Below are positions 1-7,734 of a stretch of DNA of 64,000 nt, piece after piece. The notes beneath the pieces were generated by a model. That model had not been told where the DNA came from and did not search any database. It saw only the letters and a program-made list of their open reading frames with translations. Origin of the DNA: Leptolyngbya sp. Cla-17 (GTDB taxonomy: Bacteria > Cyanobacteriota > Cyanobacteriia > Leptolyngbyales > Leptolyngbyaceae); assembly GCF_016807185.1 (NCBI RefSeq), contig NZ_JAEVYN010000003.1, forward strand, positions 248,001 through 312,000, read 5' to 3'. Numbering within the stretch: the stretch's first letter is position 1; every line of letters begins with the position of its first letter. A program made the translations under genes and the position numbers.

Positions 1-270
1 GAGGGCAGTGGCAAAGGGTTGTACTTGAGCGGTAGCGCTGCTGAAGTCGAGCCAGACCGGGTGCTGTCCAGCATGAAACTGCTGTTTAAGCGTGCTGGCA
101 GAGACCCTAAGCGCACCCCACAAGACTACTTGGAGGCATCCCCTCGCCGCATCTATCGGTTCCAACCGCAGGCAGTCTGGATCAGTGGTGAACGACTGGC
201 GATCGGGAATCAACTGGTCGATACCAAAGTCCGGCTCCATCTCAGAACGGTGCTTGGACAGCAGGTGTAG
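1..270 (+). CDS. C-terminal part of a pyridoxamine 5'-phosphate oxidase-like FMN-binding protein (5' end outside window)
   Basis: The reading frame is open from the first base, so the gene begins upstream of the window; only about 89 codons are visible. The visible part has the signatures GLYLSGSA near the left edge and RRIYRF, VWISGE and GNQLVDTK near the end, which fit the FMN-binding split-barrel proteins annotated as pyridoxamine 5'-phosphate oxidase family. Proteins of this group bind FMN or F420 and are mostly of unknown substrate. The gene is followed by a strong palindrome that may end its transcript. Family assignment is from memory of the motif pattern and rests on a fragment, so it is tentative. 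Confidence 0.5.
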   Translation, partial: EGSGKGLYLSGSAAEVEPDRVLSSMKLLFKRAGRDPKRTPQDYLEASPRRIYRFQPQAVWISGERLAIGNQLVDTKVRLHLRTVLGQQV

Positions 271-303
271 AAGTGCCCCCTTAGCGGTAAGGCGTATGCT
301 AGA

Positions 304-337
304 GCCAAAGCGCCTGTGAATTCACAGGCGCTTTGGC
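304..337. terminator. Perfect 34-bp palindrome, candidate bidirectional terminator
   Basis: The 17-base arm GCCAAAGCGCCTGTGAA is followed at once by its exact reverse complement, so the two arms form an uninterrupted dyad with no spacer. It lies 34 bp after the stop of the left-edge gene and 72 bp before the convergent end of the rhomboid gene, as expected for a shared terminator. There is no clear T tract on either side, so a protein-binding site or a repeat remnant is also possible. Confidence 0.5.
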
Positions 338-408
338 ATCGGCACGTTTAGAGCCGTCATCCCGCCCCTAGCCACGGTTATGGCAGCAGCGCTTCTTAGT
401 CTTAACGG

Positions 409-1062
409 CTAGCCTTGGAACGTGGCAAACCATTGCTTCAGTTCTGGCAAATAACGCGCTGTGAGGATGCCGCCGACCAAGCCAAACAGATGTCCTTGCC
501 AGGAGATACCACGTCGCCGGGACGGCAAAATACCCCAGATCAGTGGACCGTAAAGCAACGCCACCACGATCGCAATGCCAGCCGAGAGCAGGTCTTGCTC
601 GAAGTAGCTCCGGGACAGCAAAAAGCCGAAATAGCCAAAAACGATGCCGCTTGCGCCAATGTGTAGGGTACGGGGGGCTGCCAAAAGCCAAACGCCCACA
701 CCATTCACCAACCAGATCACAGCCGTCGCGATCGTAAATTCGGTAACGCCATGCAAGAGGGTCAACCAGCCAAGCACAGCGAATGGAATTGTATTTGCTA
801 TCAAGTGCTGCCAAGTCCCGTGCAGTAGGGGCGCAAACACAATGCCCCGCAGTCCAATCTGGGTTCGGGGCACAATGCCGAAGCGATCCAAGCGGTGCCG
901 CAACAACACCTGGTCTACAAGCTCTAACACCCACATGAGCGCAAGCAAGCTACCCACGATTTTGGCGTGAGTCACAACAGCACTGGCGGTAAGGGGCAAG
1001 GGCATTGATCGCGGACATGACTTGCTGTTGTAGTTTAAGCGATCGACTACGCTTTCGCACAT
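409..1062 (-). CDS. Rhomboid family intramembrane serine protease
   Basis: Rhomboids are polytopic membrane proteases that cut substrates within or near transmembrane helices using a Ser-His dyad. Here the GASG motif is at residues 136-139 (Ser138 the likely nucleophile), the helix-6 histidine is in GHLFG (His191), and the helix-2 HxxxN-like pair is His86/Asn90. Several hydrophobic segments cover residues 34-50, 70-130 and 140-205. The length (217 residues) suits the minimal six-helix bacterial form without a cytosolic extension. The first ATG gives a polar 19-residue leader; an internal ATG at 1005 would remove it and is equally possible. Substrate is unknown. Confidence 0.85.
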   Translation of the reverse strand: MCESVVDRLNYNSKSCPRSMPLPLTASAVVTHAKIVGSLLALMWVLELVDQVLLRHRLDRFGIVPRTQIGLRGIVFAPLLHGTWQHLIANTIPFAVLGWLTLLHGVTEFTIATAVIWLVNGVGVWLLAAPRTLHIGASGIVFGYFGFLLSRSYFEQDLLSAGIAIVVALLYGPLIWGILPSRRRGISWQGHLFGLVGGILTARYLPELKQWFATFQG

Positions 1063-1199
1063 GTAGCCTGGAACGAGTCAGAGCAGTATGCTTACACTCA
1101 TCCAGCATCAACTTGATCCTGGCGTGCTCCTGAGCGAGCGTTCCCGACAGGGCAACCCCTGCCAACAGACAATACTGCTATGATCAGCTTTTAAGAGCC

Positions 1200-1715
1200 A
1201 TGCTCATGCCCATTTCGATGTATCAAGCCTCTGTGCCGTCGCTGATACGCGCACTCAACAATCTCGTGGTGATCTTAGAAAAGGGTGCAGCCCATGCTGA
1301 AGCCCAAAAAATTGAACCAGCGCTCTTGATTAACAGCCGACTCTATGCCGATATGTTTCCGCTAGGGCGGCAGGTACAAATCGCTTCTGATATCGCTTGT
1401 AGAGGCGCCGCCAGACTGGCAGGCTTAGTTGCTCCCTCCATGGAAGACAAGGAATCGACCTTTCCGGAACTCATTGCACGGCTACAGCAAGCCGTCACCT
1501 ATCTGGAAACGTTGCCCGCTGATCAAATTGATGGTTCTGAGGCACGGTCAATTTCCCTACCAGTCGGTGAAGAAACGATGGTCTTTGAGGGTTTACTGTA
1601 TCTCCAATACTTTGTGTTACCGAACGTCTATTTTCATGTCACCACGGCTTATGACATTCTCAGGCATCATGGCGTTGCACTGGGTAAACGAGATTTTCTC
1701 GGTAAACCCGCCTAG
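1200..1715 (+). CDS. DUF1993 family protein
   Basis: The start ISMYQASVPSLIRALNNL, followed by a run of predicted helices, is typical of the DUF1993 family, small helical-bundle proteins of unknown function related in fold to DinB-type bundles. The length (171 residues) is normal. Three in-frame ATG codons occur in the first seven codons (1200, 1206, 1218), and no strong Shine-Dalgarno decides between them. It stands alone between the divergent rhomboid gene and the GIY-YIG gene. No catalytic residues can be named. The family call is good; the role is unknown. Confidence 0.8.
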   Translation: MLMPISMYQASVPSLIRALNNLVVILEKGAAHAEAQKIEPALLINSRLYADMFPLGRQVQIASDIACRGAARLAGLVAPSMEDKESTFPELIARLQQAVTYLETLPADQIDGSEARSISLPVGEETMVFEGLLYLQYFVLPNVYFHVTTAYDILRHHGVALGKRDFLGKPA

Positions 1716-1848
1716 AAACGATCTTGGTCAGCATCGGTCTGTCTTCGTTATCGCAACAGATGCGGCTGGCGAATGAATGACCATCGCTCCGATCAAGAGA
1801 CGACTAGGCTTGATGGGCAACGAACGATATAGGCATTGAGCATATTCC

Positions 1849-2142
1849 ATGAGCCATTATGTTTATCTTGTGCAATGCGCTGACGGCACGCTCTACACGG
1901 GTTATGCCAAAAATGTGCCACAACGGGTGGCGGTGCATAACACTGGCAAGGGCGCTCGCTACACACGTACCCGTCTACCTGTTATCCTGCTTGCCTCCTG
2001 GCACTTTCCCACTCAGTCAGCCGCGCTTAAACGGGAATATCAAATCAAGCAACTCACCCGGCAACAAAAACTAGCGTTAAGCACAAGCTCAGTTCATTTC
2101 AGAACGGCATCAGAACAGACAGTGAGCGATGCCTTTAACTAA
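1849..2142 (+). CDS. GIY-YIG nuclease superfamily protein (UPF0213-like)
   Basis: A small single-domain GIY-YIG protein of 97 residues. The two defining strands are YVY at 4-6 and YTG at 16-18, followed by Arg26, the His-Asn pair 30-31 and the conserved KREYQIK segment in which Glu63 should bind the metal. These proteins resemble the catalytic domain of UvrC and GIY-YIG homing endonucleases, but stand-alone members of the UPF0213 type have no proven role. The last 20 residues look unordered. Nothing nearby suggests a partner. Confidence 0.85.
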   Translation: MSHYVYLVQCADGTLYTGYAKNVPQRVAVHNTGKGARYTRTRLPVILLASWHFPTQSAALKREYQIKQLTRQQKLALSTSSVHFRTASEQTVSDAFN

Positions 2143-2299
2143 GCGAACTTACGCTGTTTTGTGATTCCAGCGACGCTACAAGAAGCATCGTTAGGCTACT
2201 GTCGCTGGCGATCTCTCACATTACACTGTTTAAGGTTTCCAAGCCTCACTGTTGCGACGGCTGATGCTCTTAGCCCGTACTGTTCGGCACAGCAGGTGA

Positions 2300-2521
2300 A
2301 CCTCACTCAAGGTCTCGTGGGTCTGTTTTCCAGCAGGACTGTATCGCCAAATCAGGATCAACGACGTTGATCTCTGTCTGCATCGCTGCATCACTGATGG
2401 CTTCCTGCTGGTAGCGTTTGAACTGCTGGTGCAGGGTAAGAAGCTGGTTGCCTTTGATCCCCCCTGTCAACAGCAACTACTCAAGGCGTTGGGCAAATTT
2501 GTGTATGCTCATAGTGTGTGA
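2300..2521 (+). other. Open frame without a start codon, possible gene remnant
   Basis: This 73-codon frame follows an in-frame TGA at 2297 and runs to TGA at 2519-2521, overlapping the end of the convergent helicase gene by 13 bp. It has no ATG, GTG or TTG near its beginning. The predicted peptide is compact and hydrophobic in places (for example GFLLVAFELLVQGKKL) and looks more protein-like than the other frames of the gap, but I do not recognise it. It may be the tail of a lost gene or chance. The rest of the gap 2143-2508 shows nothing. Confidence 0.2.
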
Positions 2522-4401
2522 CTCCCCAACGTTGCCATGTGCTTGCTAGCCAACACTTCCTCCAGGCGCTGCACGAACGCAGAGTCACGATCGCACGTGA
2601 GCACCAACTGATCGATCGCTCTCGTCATTGCCACATACAGCAAGCGTGCTTCATCCTCCGGCGTGTTGTGTTTGTTCGGTAGATAGCCCACCCCAGGGAC
2701 GAAGACGACCGAAAACTCTAACCCCCTACTGCTATGCATAGTCACCAGTTTGACGCTGGGCGCTGCTGCATCATAGAGCTGACTGTCTTGATCTCGATTC
2801 AGCCATTCCACTGGAATGTGGGCGTGTTGACAGCAAGCGTAGAGCTGCTCTGCCATCCACTTGGCGCGGTAGACGATCGCCATCTCGTTCCAGGGGATAC
2901 CACGCCCATGCATTTGCGCTAACCGTGTTGCCAAGTAATCAGCTTCGTGGCGGAAGCTAGGTAGCTTGATTAACTCTGGTGGTGGTCCATGCCGACCTGC
3001 ACTCTGGGGCTGGATGAGCGGTGGGACATCCTCTTCACGTGCCTCAGTCGGAGTCATGACTTCTTGAGCAAAGGCATAAGCGATCGCCAAGATCTCCTTG
3101 GTATTGCGATAGTTAACCTTGAGAATCGTTGTCCGTCCCTGTGCCTGGATGCCGACTTGCTTAAAGCTGAATGTTGGCTTTGCCTTTTGCTCATAAAGAT
3201 TCTGAGCATCGTCATAGAGCACCAGCAGCGAGTTCGTCGCTGGGTCCACCATTTGGGCAGCAAGTTTGAACCACTCTGGTCGGAAGTCGTGCCCTTCATC
3301 AATCATGACCGCACCGTAGCTGCCAGCCGGGATGATACCCGCGTCCACTGACTGGATGACCCGCTGTACCAGCTTGGACACGTAAGCCTCACCCTGGAAC
3401 TCGTTATAGCTAGGTTTAGCTAAATGGTGCCGCCGGAGCAGTTCCCCGCACCAGCCATGAAAATGCCGGACATGGACACAATCAGAGCCAATGCCTTTGG
3501 CGTGAAGCATCTGGCGTAGTCGCGCTGCCAAGGTTACGTTGAAACACAGCACCAGAAGCGGTTTAGTGGTTTCTTCTACCAGGCGCAGGCAACGATAGAC
3601 CAGGATCAGCGTCTTACCAGAACCCGCTACGCCATGTATGACCCGATGACCATCTCCCAAGCTACGGGCAAGTTGTTCCTGCTGGAGATCCATCACTTGC
3701 AAAAGGTCAGGCAGCATGATCGGTTTGGTGGATGCGTCTGGTTGGTCGGGTAGCAGCGAGAGCTGTCTGTTGCTAAGCCGCACTTCTGGGAACAGGTGCC
3801 AGCGAATGCGATCAATCTGCGTGGGAGTCAGCGGTTCGCCAAACTCATAGGTGCAGAGGTTCCAGAGCCGTTGTTGAAACGCATAAGCATCGACGCTCTC
3901 GTACATTTCATCCTGACAGAACACCAGGTTCGGTTCTAAGACGGCTTCGAGACCAGCCGACTCAAACTGTTTGCGGGTAATGTTAGTCAGGACTAAACCG
4001 TAACTGTAGGGAAAGGCAAGCTTGCCGCGATGACGGCTCTCAGCTTGCACCAGTAGTTTATCCTGTCCTAGTTGTTGAGCGATGACCATCAGGTAATCTC
4101 TGGCTTGCTCTAACGGGTTACGCACGGTTTTGAAGCCTGCTTCAGTGAGGATGGTGACGGACTCACGATCCGCTTCCCCCTGGAGGGTGCTTAACTTCCA
4201 GTCCTTGACCTCCAGCACAAACAGCCCTCGACTGGGATGCAGGAGGATGAAATCGGGATGAAGTCGCTTCGTCCCCACTGGGACATCGTACCAAAGCAGA
4301 TAATCCGCCTCTAACTTGTCCTCCAACCGTTGTGCTAGGCGTCGCTCACCAGCCGTCATGCGCTGGGAACAGGTGCTGAAAGCAGGAATCAGGGTTGCCA
4401 T
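2509..4401 (-). CDS. NERD-domain UvrD/Rep-type DNA helicase
   Basis: A 630-residue fusion. Residues about 15-130 form a NERD (nuclease-related) domain with PD-(D/E)XK-like residues Asp50, Glu64 and Lys66 (HPDFILL and EVKDWK). Residues from about 240 form a superfamily 1 helicase: Walker A GVAGSGKT at 257-264, Walker B DEGHD at 368-372, and the UvrD C-terminal signatures MHSSRGLEF and VAMTRA near the end. It should unwind or translocate on DNA with an attached nuclease-like domain. Such proteins are found in accessory and defence-related regions, but the function is not settled. It is transcribed alone and divergently from the secreted protein gene at 4529. The domain call is firm. Confidence 0.88.
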   Translation of the reverse strand: MATLIPAFSTCSQRMTAGERRLAQRLEDKLEADYLLWYDVPVGTKRLHPDFILLHPSRGLFVLEVKDWKLSTLQGEADRESVTILTEAGFKTVRNPLEQARDYLMVIAQQLGQDKLLVQAESRHRGKLAFPYSYGLVLTNITRKQFESAGLEAVLEPNLVFCQDEMYESVDAYAFQQRLWNLCTYEFGEPLTPTQIDRIRWHLFPEVRLSNRQLSLLPDQPDASTKPIMLPDLLQVMDLQQEQLARSLGDGHRVIHGVAGSGKTLILVYRCLRLVEETTKPLLVLCFNVTLAARLRQMLHAKGIGSDCVHVRHFHGWCGELLRRHHLAKPSYNEFQGEAYVSKLVQRVIQSVDAGIIPAGSYGAVMIDEGHDFRPEWFKLAAQMVDPATNSLLVLYDDAQNLYEQKAKPTFSFKQVGIQAQGRTTILKVNYRNTKEILAIAYAFAQEVMTPTEAREEDVPPLIQPQSAGRHGPPPELIKLPSFRHEADYLATRLAQMHGRGIPWNEMAIVYRAKWMAEQLYACCQHAHIPVEWLNRDQDSQLYDAAAPSVKLVTMHSSRGLEFSVVFVPGVGYLPNKHNTPEDEARLLYVAMTRAIDQLVLTCDRDSAFVQRLEEVLASKHMATLGSHTL

Positions 4402-4528
4402 AAGATCGTGCAGACAAATGATGTTACTTTCAGTGTGCCCAAGCTGTAAAGAATGCCGTCAGACTATAGGCACTACTGAGTCGAGCAGGTTATCACAGTA
4501 GGAAACGTCTCCTTGCACAAAGGTCAGC

Positions 4529-5206
4529 ATGACTAGCCGTAAGACTTTCTGGATGACAGCCGCTCTGGTGCTCTCACTCACCTTCACACCCCAGTCGAGT
4601 CGGGCATCGATTGGGTTGGCTGAGTGGCAAGTGTCTACCCCTGGTGGCAACCTGATTCTCCATGCCGATGGCTGGAAAGAAACCTATGGTGACTGCCTCA
4701 AGGCAGATGATGCTGACGTGACACTGCCACCGAGTCAGCATGGGCAAGTGTATGTCTCCCATCTGCGACGCTGGCAATACTACCAGGGCTACATCGCTGG
4801 TGAGAGTCAAACAGGATTCTTTTTGTTTAACGAAGTCAGTAAGCAAGTCACCGCTTTCGGTAACGAGCTAGCTTTAAGCCAAGAGATCGCCGACAAAAAG
4901 CTGGGTAAACCGAAGTCAAACTGGTTGACCAGTCAGGATGGTTGGACAGAAGCCTGGTTTCCCGAAATGATCTGGCAACCCTGCAAGGAGTTACTCAGCC
5001 AGTCCATTGGTAGGCAACCTGGCAAGGGCTTTACCCCCTTATCAAGAGCACAATGCCATCAAGCTTTATCCAAAGAAGCACTGGCGCTCTATCGTGAAAC
5101 GACTTGGGGACGGCAATGCCAACGGTTCAAAGCGACTCCTGTCTCCCAGCAACAACAACAACCAACCCTACAAGCATTTTGCAATGAACTGTTGAAGACA
5201 CCGTAA
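4529..5206 (+). CDS. Secreted hypothetical protein
   Basis: I do not recognise this 225-residue protein. It has a good Sec-type signal peptide: Arg-Lys near the start, a hydrophobic stretch at about residues 8-20 and an Ala-rich cleavage region ending SSRAS near 26. The mature part is rich in Trp, Gln and Cys (at least four Cys, for example DCLKADD, WQPCKE, AQCHQA and GRQCQR), which would allow disulfides in the periplasm. A Gln run lies near residue 205. It is divergent from the helicase gene, and no partner is visible. Confidence 0.6.
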   Translation: MTSRKTFWMTAALVLSLTFTPQSSRASIGLAEWQVSTPGGNLILHADGWKETYGDCLKADDADVTLPPSQHGQVYVSHLRRWQYYQGYIAGESQTGFFLFNEVSKQVTAFGNELALSQEIADKKLGKPKSNWLTSQDGWTEAWFPEMIWQPCKELLSQSIGRQPGKGFTPLSRAQCHQALSKEALALYRETTWGRQCQRFKATPVSQQQQQPTLQAFCNELLKTP

Positions 5207-5353
5207 GCTTCAGTCTGCTGCCAACTGCCAGTGCATAGTGACTTTTCTGTTCCTTTGGACTGTGCAACATGACAAAGACAATCGTTGGAATAGTAAGGTT
5301 CATAGCTATGATGCCCCTGAAAAGTCACTGGAAAAAGACGGACGAGGTGCGTA

Positions 5354-5563
5354 CTATCCTCGCCGCCTTACGATAGTAGGGTCACGACCGATTAGGAATC
5401 TTAGGTTAGTGAGTTGGTTGAAAGCTTTTTCCAGACGAATCAGGCTTCAATGCGGAAGAATCCAGTAGCGATGTCGAGGTCAGTTTGAGGCTTGATCTGG
5501 ATGATCGTGGTTAGGATAAATTCGACTCTGTGGCGGTCGTTGTCAATCGAACGGGGAGTGGCA
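5354..5563 (-). pseudogene. Remnant of the N-terminus of a PLD-like domain / SNF2 helicase-type protein
   Basis: Read on the minus strand, two consecutive frames give DLDIATGFFRIEA and then RLEKAFNQLTNLRFLIGRDP, with a frameshift at the join near 5460. Together they match the start of phospholipase D-like domains found at the N-terminus of large helicase-related proteins. The frame begins right at the end of the 152-residue gene (TAATG overlap), as an operon partner would, and stops at 5354-5356. Everything downstream is missing, so the gene is dead. The remaining gap (5207-5353) shows no further coding sign. Confidence 0.5.
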
Positions 5564-6022
5564 TTATTGACCAAACTCCTTCAATTTCGGGTCGCTTTGC
5601 ATGAGCTGAATGAGTTTATCCCTAATACTTTCTAATGGCTTAGGAAGAATATTAAGAAGAGCGGTTGAGTTACTTTGAAGAAGCTGTTCAATTTCATCTC
5701 TAACTGCAATCACTGCACTTTCTTGTTCGCCGGAACAAAGGACAAGCAAAATATTTAATGAGGTTAAAAGTTCAGTGATTGCTCCAATTCTTGTAGAAGA
5801 TTGTTCTACACTATTCCCAAATTTAGTTCTTGCAAGCTGAGTCGCTAGAACAGAAGTAGAAAGGCACTTAGAATAGGCTTCAAATAATTTCTCCTTGTGC
5901 CATTTACTGTCTTCTCTCAAACGCTGATACCTATTGTTAAGGTAGGTGGTAAAAAAACTAGCAAACGCTGCGGTTATTATTCCTACCAATATTTGTTGTA
6001 GCCAAATAACTTGAGAATTCAT
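5564..6022 (-). CDS. Small N-terminally membrane-anchored hypothetical protein
   Basis: The 152-residue product has one hydrophobic segment at about residues 5-27, then a charged, helical, probably coiled-coil cytoplasmic part (NNRYQRLREDSKWHKEKL onward). I do not recognise a family. It lies between a methylase C-terminal remnant on its 5' side and a PLD/helicase N-terminal remnant on its 3' side, all on the minus strand and with almost no spacing, so it is probably the only intact survivor of a restriction-like operon. The region is AT-richer than its surroundings. Confidence 0.55.
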   Translation of the reverse strand: MNSQVIWLQQILVGIITAAFASFFTTYLNNRYQRLREDSKWHKEKLFEAYSKCLSTSVLATQLARTKFGNSVEQSSTRIGAITELLTSLNILLVLCSGEQESAVIAVRDEIEQLLQSNSTALLNILPKPLESIRDKLIQLMQSDPKLKEFGQ

Positions 6023-6027
6023 ATCAT

Positions 6028-6162
6028 TTAATGTTCATTGATTTGCTGTATTTCTGCCGCAGTTAGCCCACAGAGATGAGCAACGCGATCATTTATTTCA
6101 GTTTCCCCTTCGGCAACTCCTTGACCTTTGGCATCAAGGCATTTTTTCACTAAGGCACGTTT
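6028..6162 (-). pseudogene. C-terminal remnant of an Eco57I/type IIG-like DNA methylase
   Basis: A minus-strand frame of 44 codons, opened only by an upstream in-frame stop at 6163-6165, ends in INDRVAHLCGLTAAEIQQIN followed by Glu-His-stop. This ending is typical of cyanobacterial adenine-specific methylase or restriction-methylase proteins of the Eco57I class. The stop lies 5 bp before the start of the 152-residue gene. The rest of the protein is gone upstream, probably lost with the insertion element at 6.3-7.2 kb. The remainder of the 6163-6327 stretch shows nothing recognisable. Confidence 0.55.
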
Positions 6163-6853
6163 TCATCCTCACCAGTAATCAGTTACAGGGCATCAGTAGA
6201 CCTGCTTTGAAAATAGAGGACTAGCTCGGTGGTTGAGGGGTGGCAAGGGGAGTTAATTGAACCGATCGTGCATTAAATTTCTGTGGGTTCCGATAAAATA
6301 GGAAACAGCTACTTTATTACTCAACCTATGGAATGCCCGTTGTGTGGACATTTGAAGGTTCATAAACACGGCAAGATGCCCAGTGGAGTCCAACGGTACT
6401 TTTGCCCCGGTTGCCGCCAAACTTTAACGAACGCTTTGATACCCTCTACTACCATCGTCACATCAGCCCAGAGCAAATTCGCCAAGTTCTCCAGGCTCAC
6501 AGCGAAGGCAGCAGTCTGCGAGGCATTAGTCGCACTAGCGGACTGGCATACAATACCGTCGTCAGTCTCGTTCGCTCTGCTAGTCAAAGAGCACAACAGG
6601 TACATAATGCCCAGGTGCAAACGGTTCAAACCCAAGAGGTATCGGCTGATGAGATGGGGTCATTTGTGCAAAAAAACAGAAGCAATGCTCCCCCGGTGAA
6701 TTAGAAGTGGGTGATTGCTGGATTGCGTTGAGTTTAGCCAATTGCAGTGGATTGATTCTAGCGGCATGAGTAGGAAAACATACTGATGAACTGATTGAGG
6801 CGTTGATTGTGACCACTCAAGGGAAAACCGATTGTAAACGTTGGAATAGTGAC

Positions 6854-6880
6854 GTACGCCTTTGGCGGAGCGAAGCTCTA
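6854..6880 (+). repeat. Short GC-rich dispersed-repeat insert inside the IS1 transposase
   Basis: About 27 bases (ACGCCTTTGGCGGAGCGAAG and a few more) interrupt the transposase between NSD and WGGYERVLP while keeping the frame. The sequence style is that of the small palindromic repeats scattered in Nostoc-like cyanobacteria. Exact borders are uncertain by a few bases because they were judged from the protein frame only. Confidence 0.5.
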
Positions 6881-6994
6881 TGGGGTGGGTATGAGCGGGT
6901 GCTACCCCCTGAGATCCTGCACTACATCGGCAAAGACAGCACACAGCGATTGGAGCGCACCAACGGCATTGTCAGGCAACAGACGGGCAAGTGG

Positions 6995-7019
6995 CTAAGC
7001 CTGCGGCACGCTACGCGAA
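6995..7019 (+). repeat. Short dispersed-repeat insert that frameshifts the IS1 transposase
   Basis: About 25 bases (CTAAGCCTGCGGCACGCTAC and five more) lie between the codons for TGKW and RRQNKFGKVWE. Removing them restores one continuous frame from RLERTNGIV to the final stop, so the insert itself caused the frameshift (25 is not a multiple of 3). The core GCGGCACGCTACGCGAA is a familiar cyanobacterial short dispersed repeat. Confidence 0.6.
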
Positions 7020-7230
7020 CGAAGGCAGAATAAGTTTGGCAAGGTGTGGGAGCAATCGAAGGTCACGACGCGATTGGTTGTGAGCTATTTCAATTGGATT
7101 TGGCAGCACAGTCGTTTCAAGACCACCGCTGCTCAACGAGCGAATTTAGCCGATCGCTGTTGGAGTTGGCATGATATTGCAATTTATCCCACAATTATTT
7201 GACGCACAATCTTGCATTGTCGGATCGATT

Positions 7231-7371
7231 GCCAAACAATTGTTGAAGCCCTCACGCTTATCATTAAGTGAAATTGGACAGGTTGTCGGGTTTTGTGACC
7301 AGAGCCATTTCACCAATGCCTTTCAACGTCCGATAAAACTTACTCCTCGTCAGTACCGTAATCAGCAATAG
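7231..7371 (+). pseudogene. C-terminal remnant of an AraC-family regulator
   Basis: The frame AKQLLKPSRLSLSEIGQVVG, then FCDQSHFTNAF and TPRQYRNQQ-stop, is the second helix-turn-helix of an AraC/XylS regulator, ending at the usual C-terminus. Nothing of the first HTH or the ligand domain remains upstream, because the IS1 remnant ends only about 30 bp before it. Insertion of the element followed by deletion is the likely cause. Confidence 0.65.
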
Positions 7372-7439
7372 ACTGAACAAACAGAACGGAATTTTGCAAC
7401 GATTTGAGCGCAATTCTACAAGACATTCGCATCCGGCTT

Positions 7440-7688
7440 CTCTGGCGCATCGAGGTCTTTAGCAATCTACAAAGCTTCTGGTTTAGATCGACATTCCTCA
7501 GTCCAGCAGCCGTGTTTGAACCAGGTGAACGAACGGGCAAATTTCGAGTAGGTAGTAAGCAATTGTTGTTGAATGAGCAGGGTGAAAGCTATATTTCTGC
7601 GGAAGATTACGCGATCGCTCTGCTGGGTGAGGTTGAAAATCCCCAACATCTGCACCAGCAAATGACCATCGTTCAGTATGTAAAATAG
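7440..7688 (+). pseudogene. C-terminal remnant of an NAD(P)-binding (YwnB-like) oxidoreductase
   Basis: The end of the frame reads TFLSPAAVFEPGERTGKFR, then ESYISAEDYAIALL and VENPQHLHQQMTI, matching the C-terminus of NAD(P)H-binding atypical SDR proteins. The preceding piece RSLAIYKASGLD sits in another frame and joins by a one-base loss near 7487. The Rossmann N-terminus is absent. With the AraC tail just upstream it may be what is left of a regulator-oxidoreductase pair. The rest of the 7372-7734 stretch shows nothing else. Confidence 0.55.
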
Positions 7689-7734
7689 CAAACAGATTCA
7701 ATCAAGATTCAAATTTTTCATCTGGACAGAAATT

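Larger units (their letters stand above)
6328..7202 (+). mobile_element. Degraded IS1-family transposase
   Basis: Translation across three frames rebuilds an IS1-type transposase. The zinc-finger InsA-like part MECPLCGHLKVHKHGKMPSG with CPGC starts at ATG 6328. A frameshift leads to RHISPEQIRQVLQAHSEGSS and a helix-turn-helix. Another leads to ELEVGDCWIALSLANCSG, then a stop. The InsB-like catalytic end RLERTNGIVRQQTGKW and VVSYFNWIWQHSRFKT closes at TGA 7200-7202. At least three frameshifts or stops plus two short inserts make it inactive. I could not see clear terminal inverted repeats or a target duplication. The insertion probably broke the flanking methylase and AraC genes. Confidence 0.8.

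Noticed and set aside
368..934. Long minus-strand frame over the rhomboid gene (188 codons)
   Set aside because: It lies in another frame of a clear rhomboid coding sequence and has no family features; it is a shadow.
950..1165. 71-codon minus-strand frame upstream of the rhomboid gene
   Set aside because: Overlaps the rhomboid start out of frame, composition not protein-like, no Shine-Dalgarno seen.
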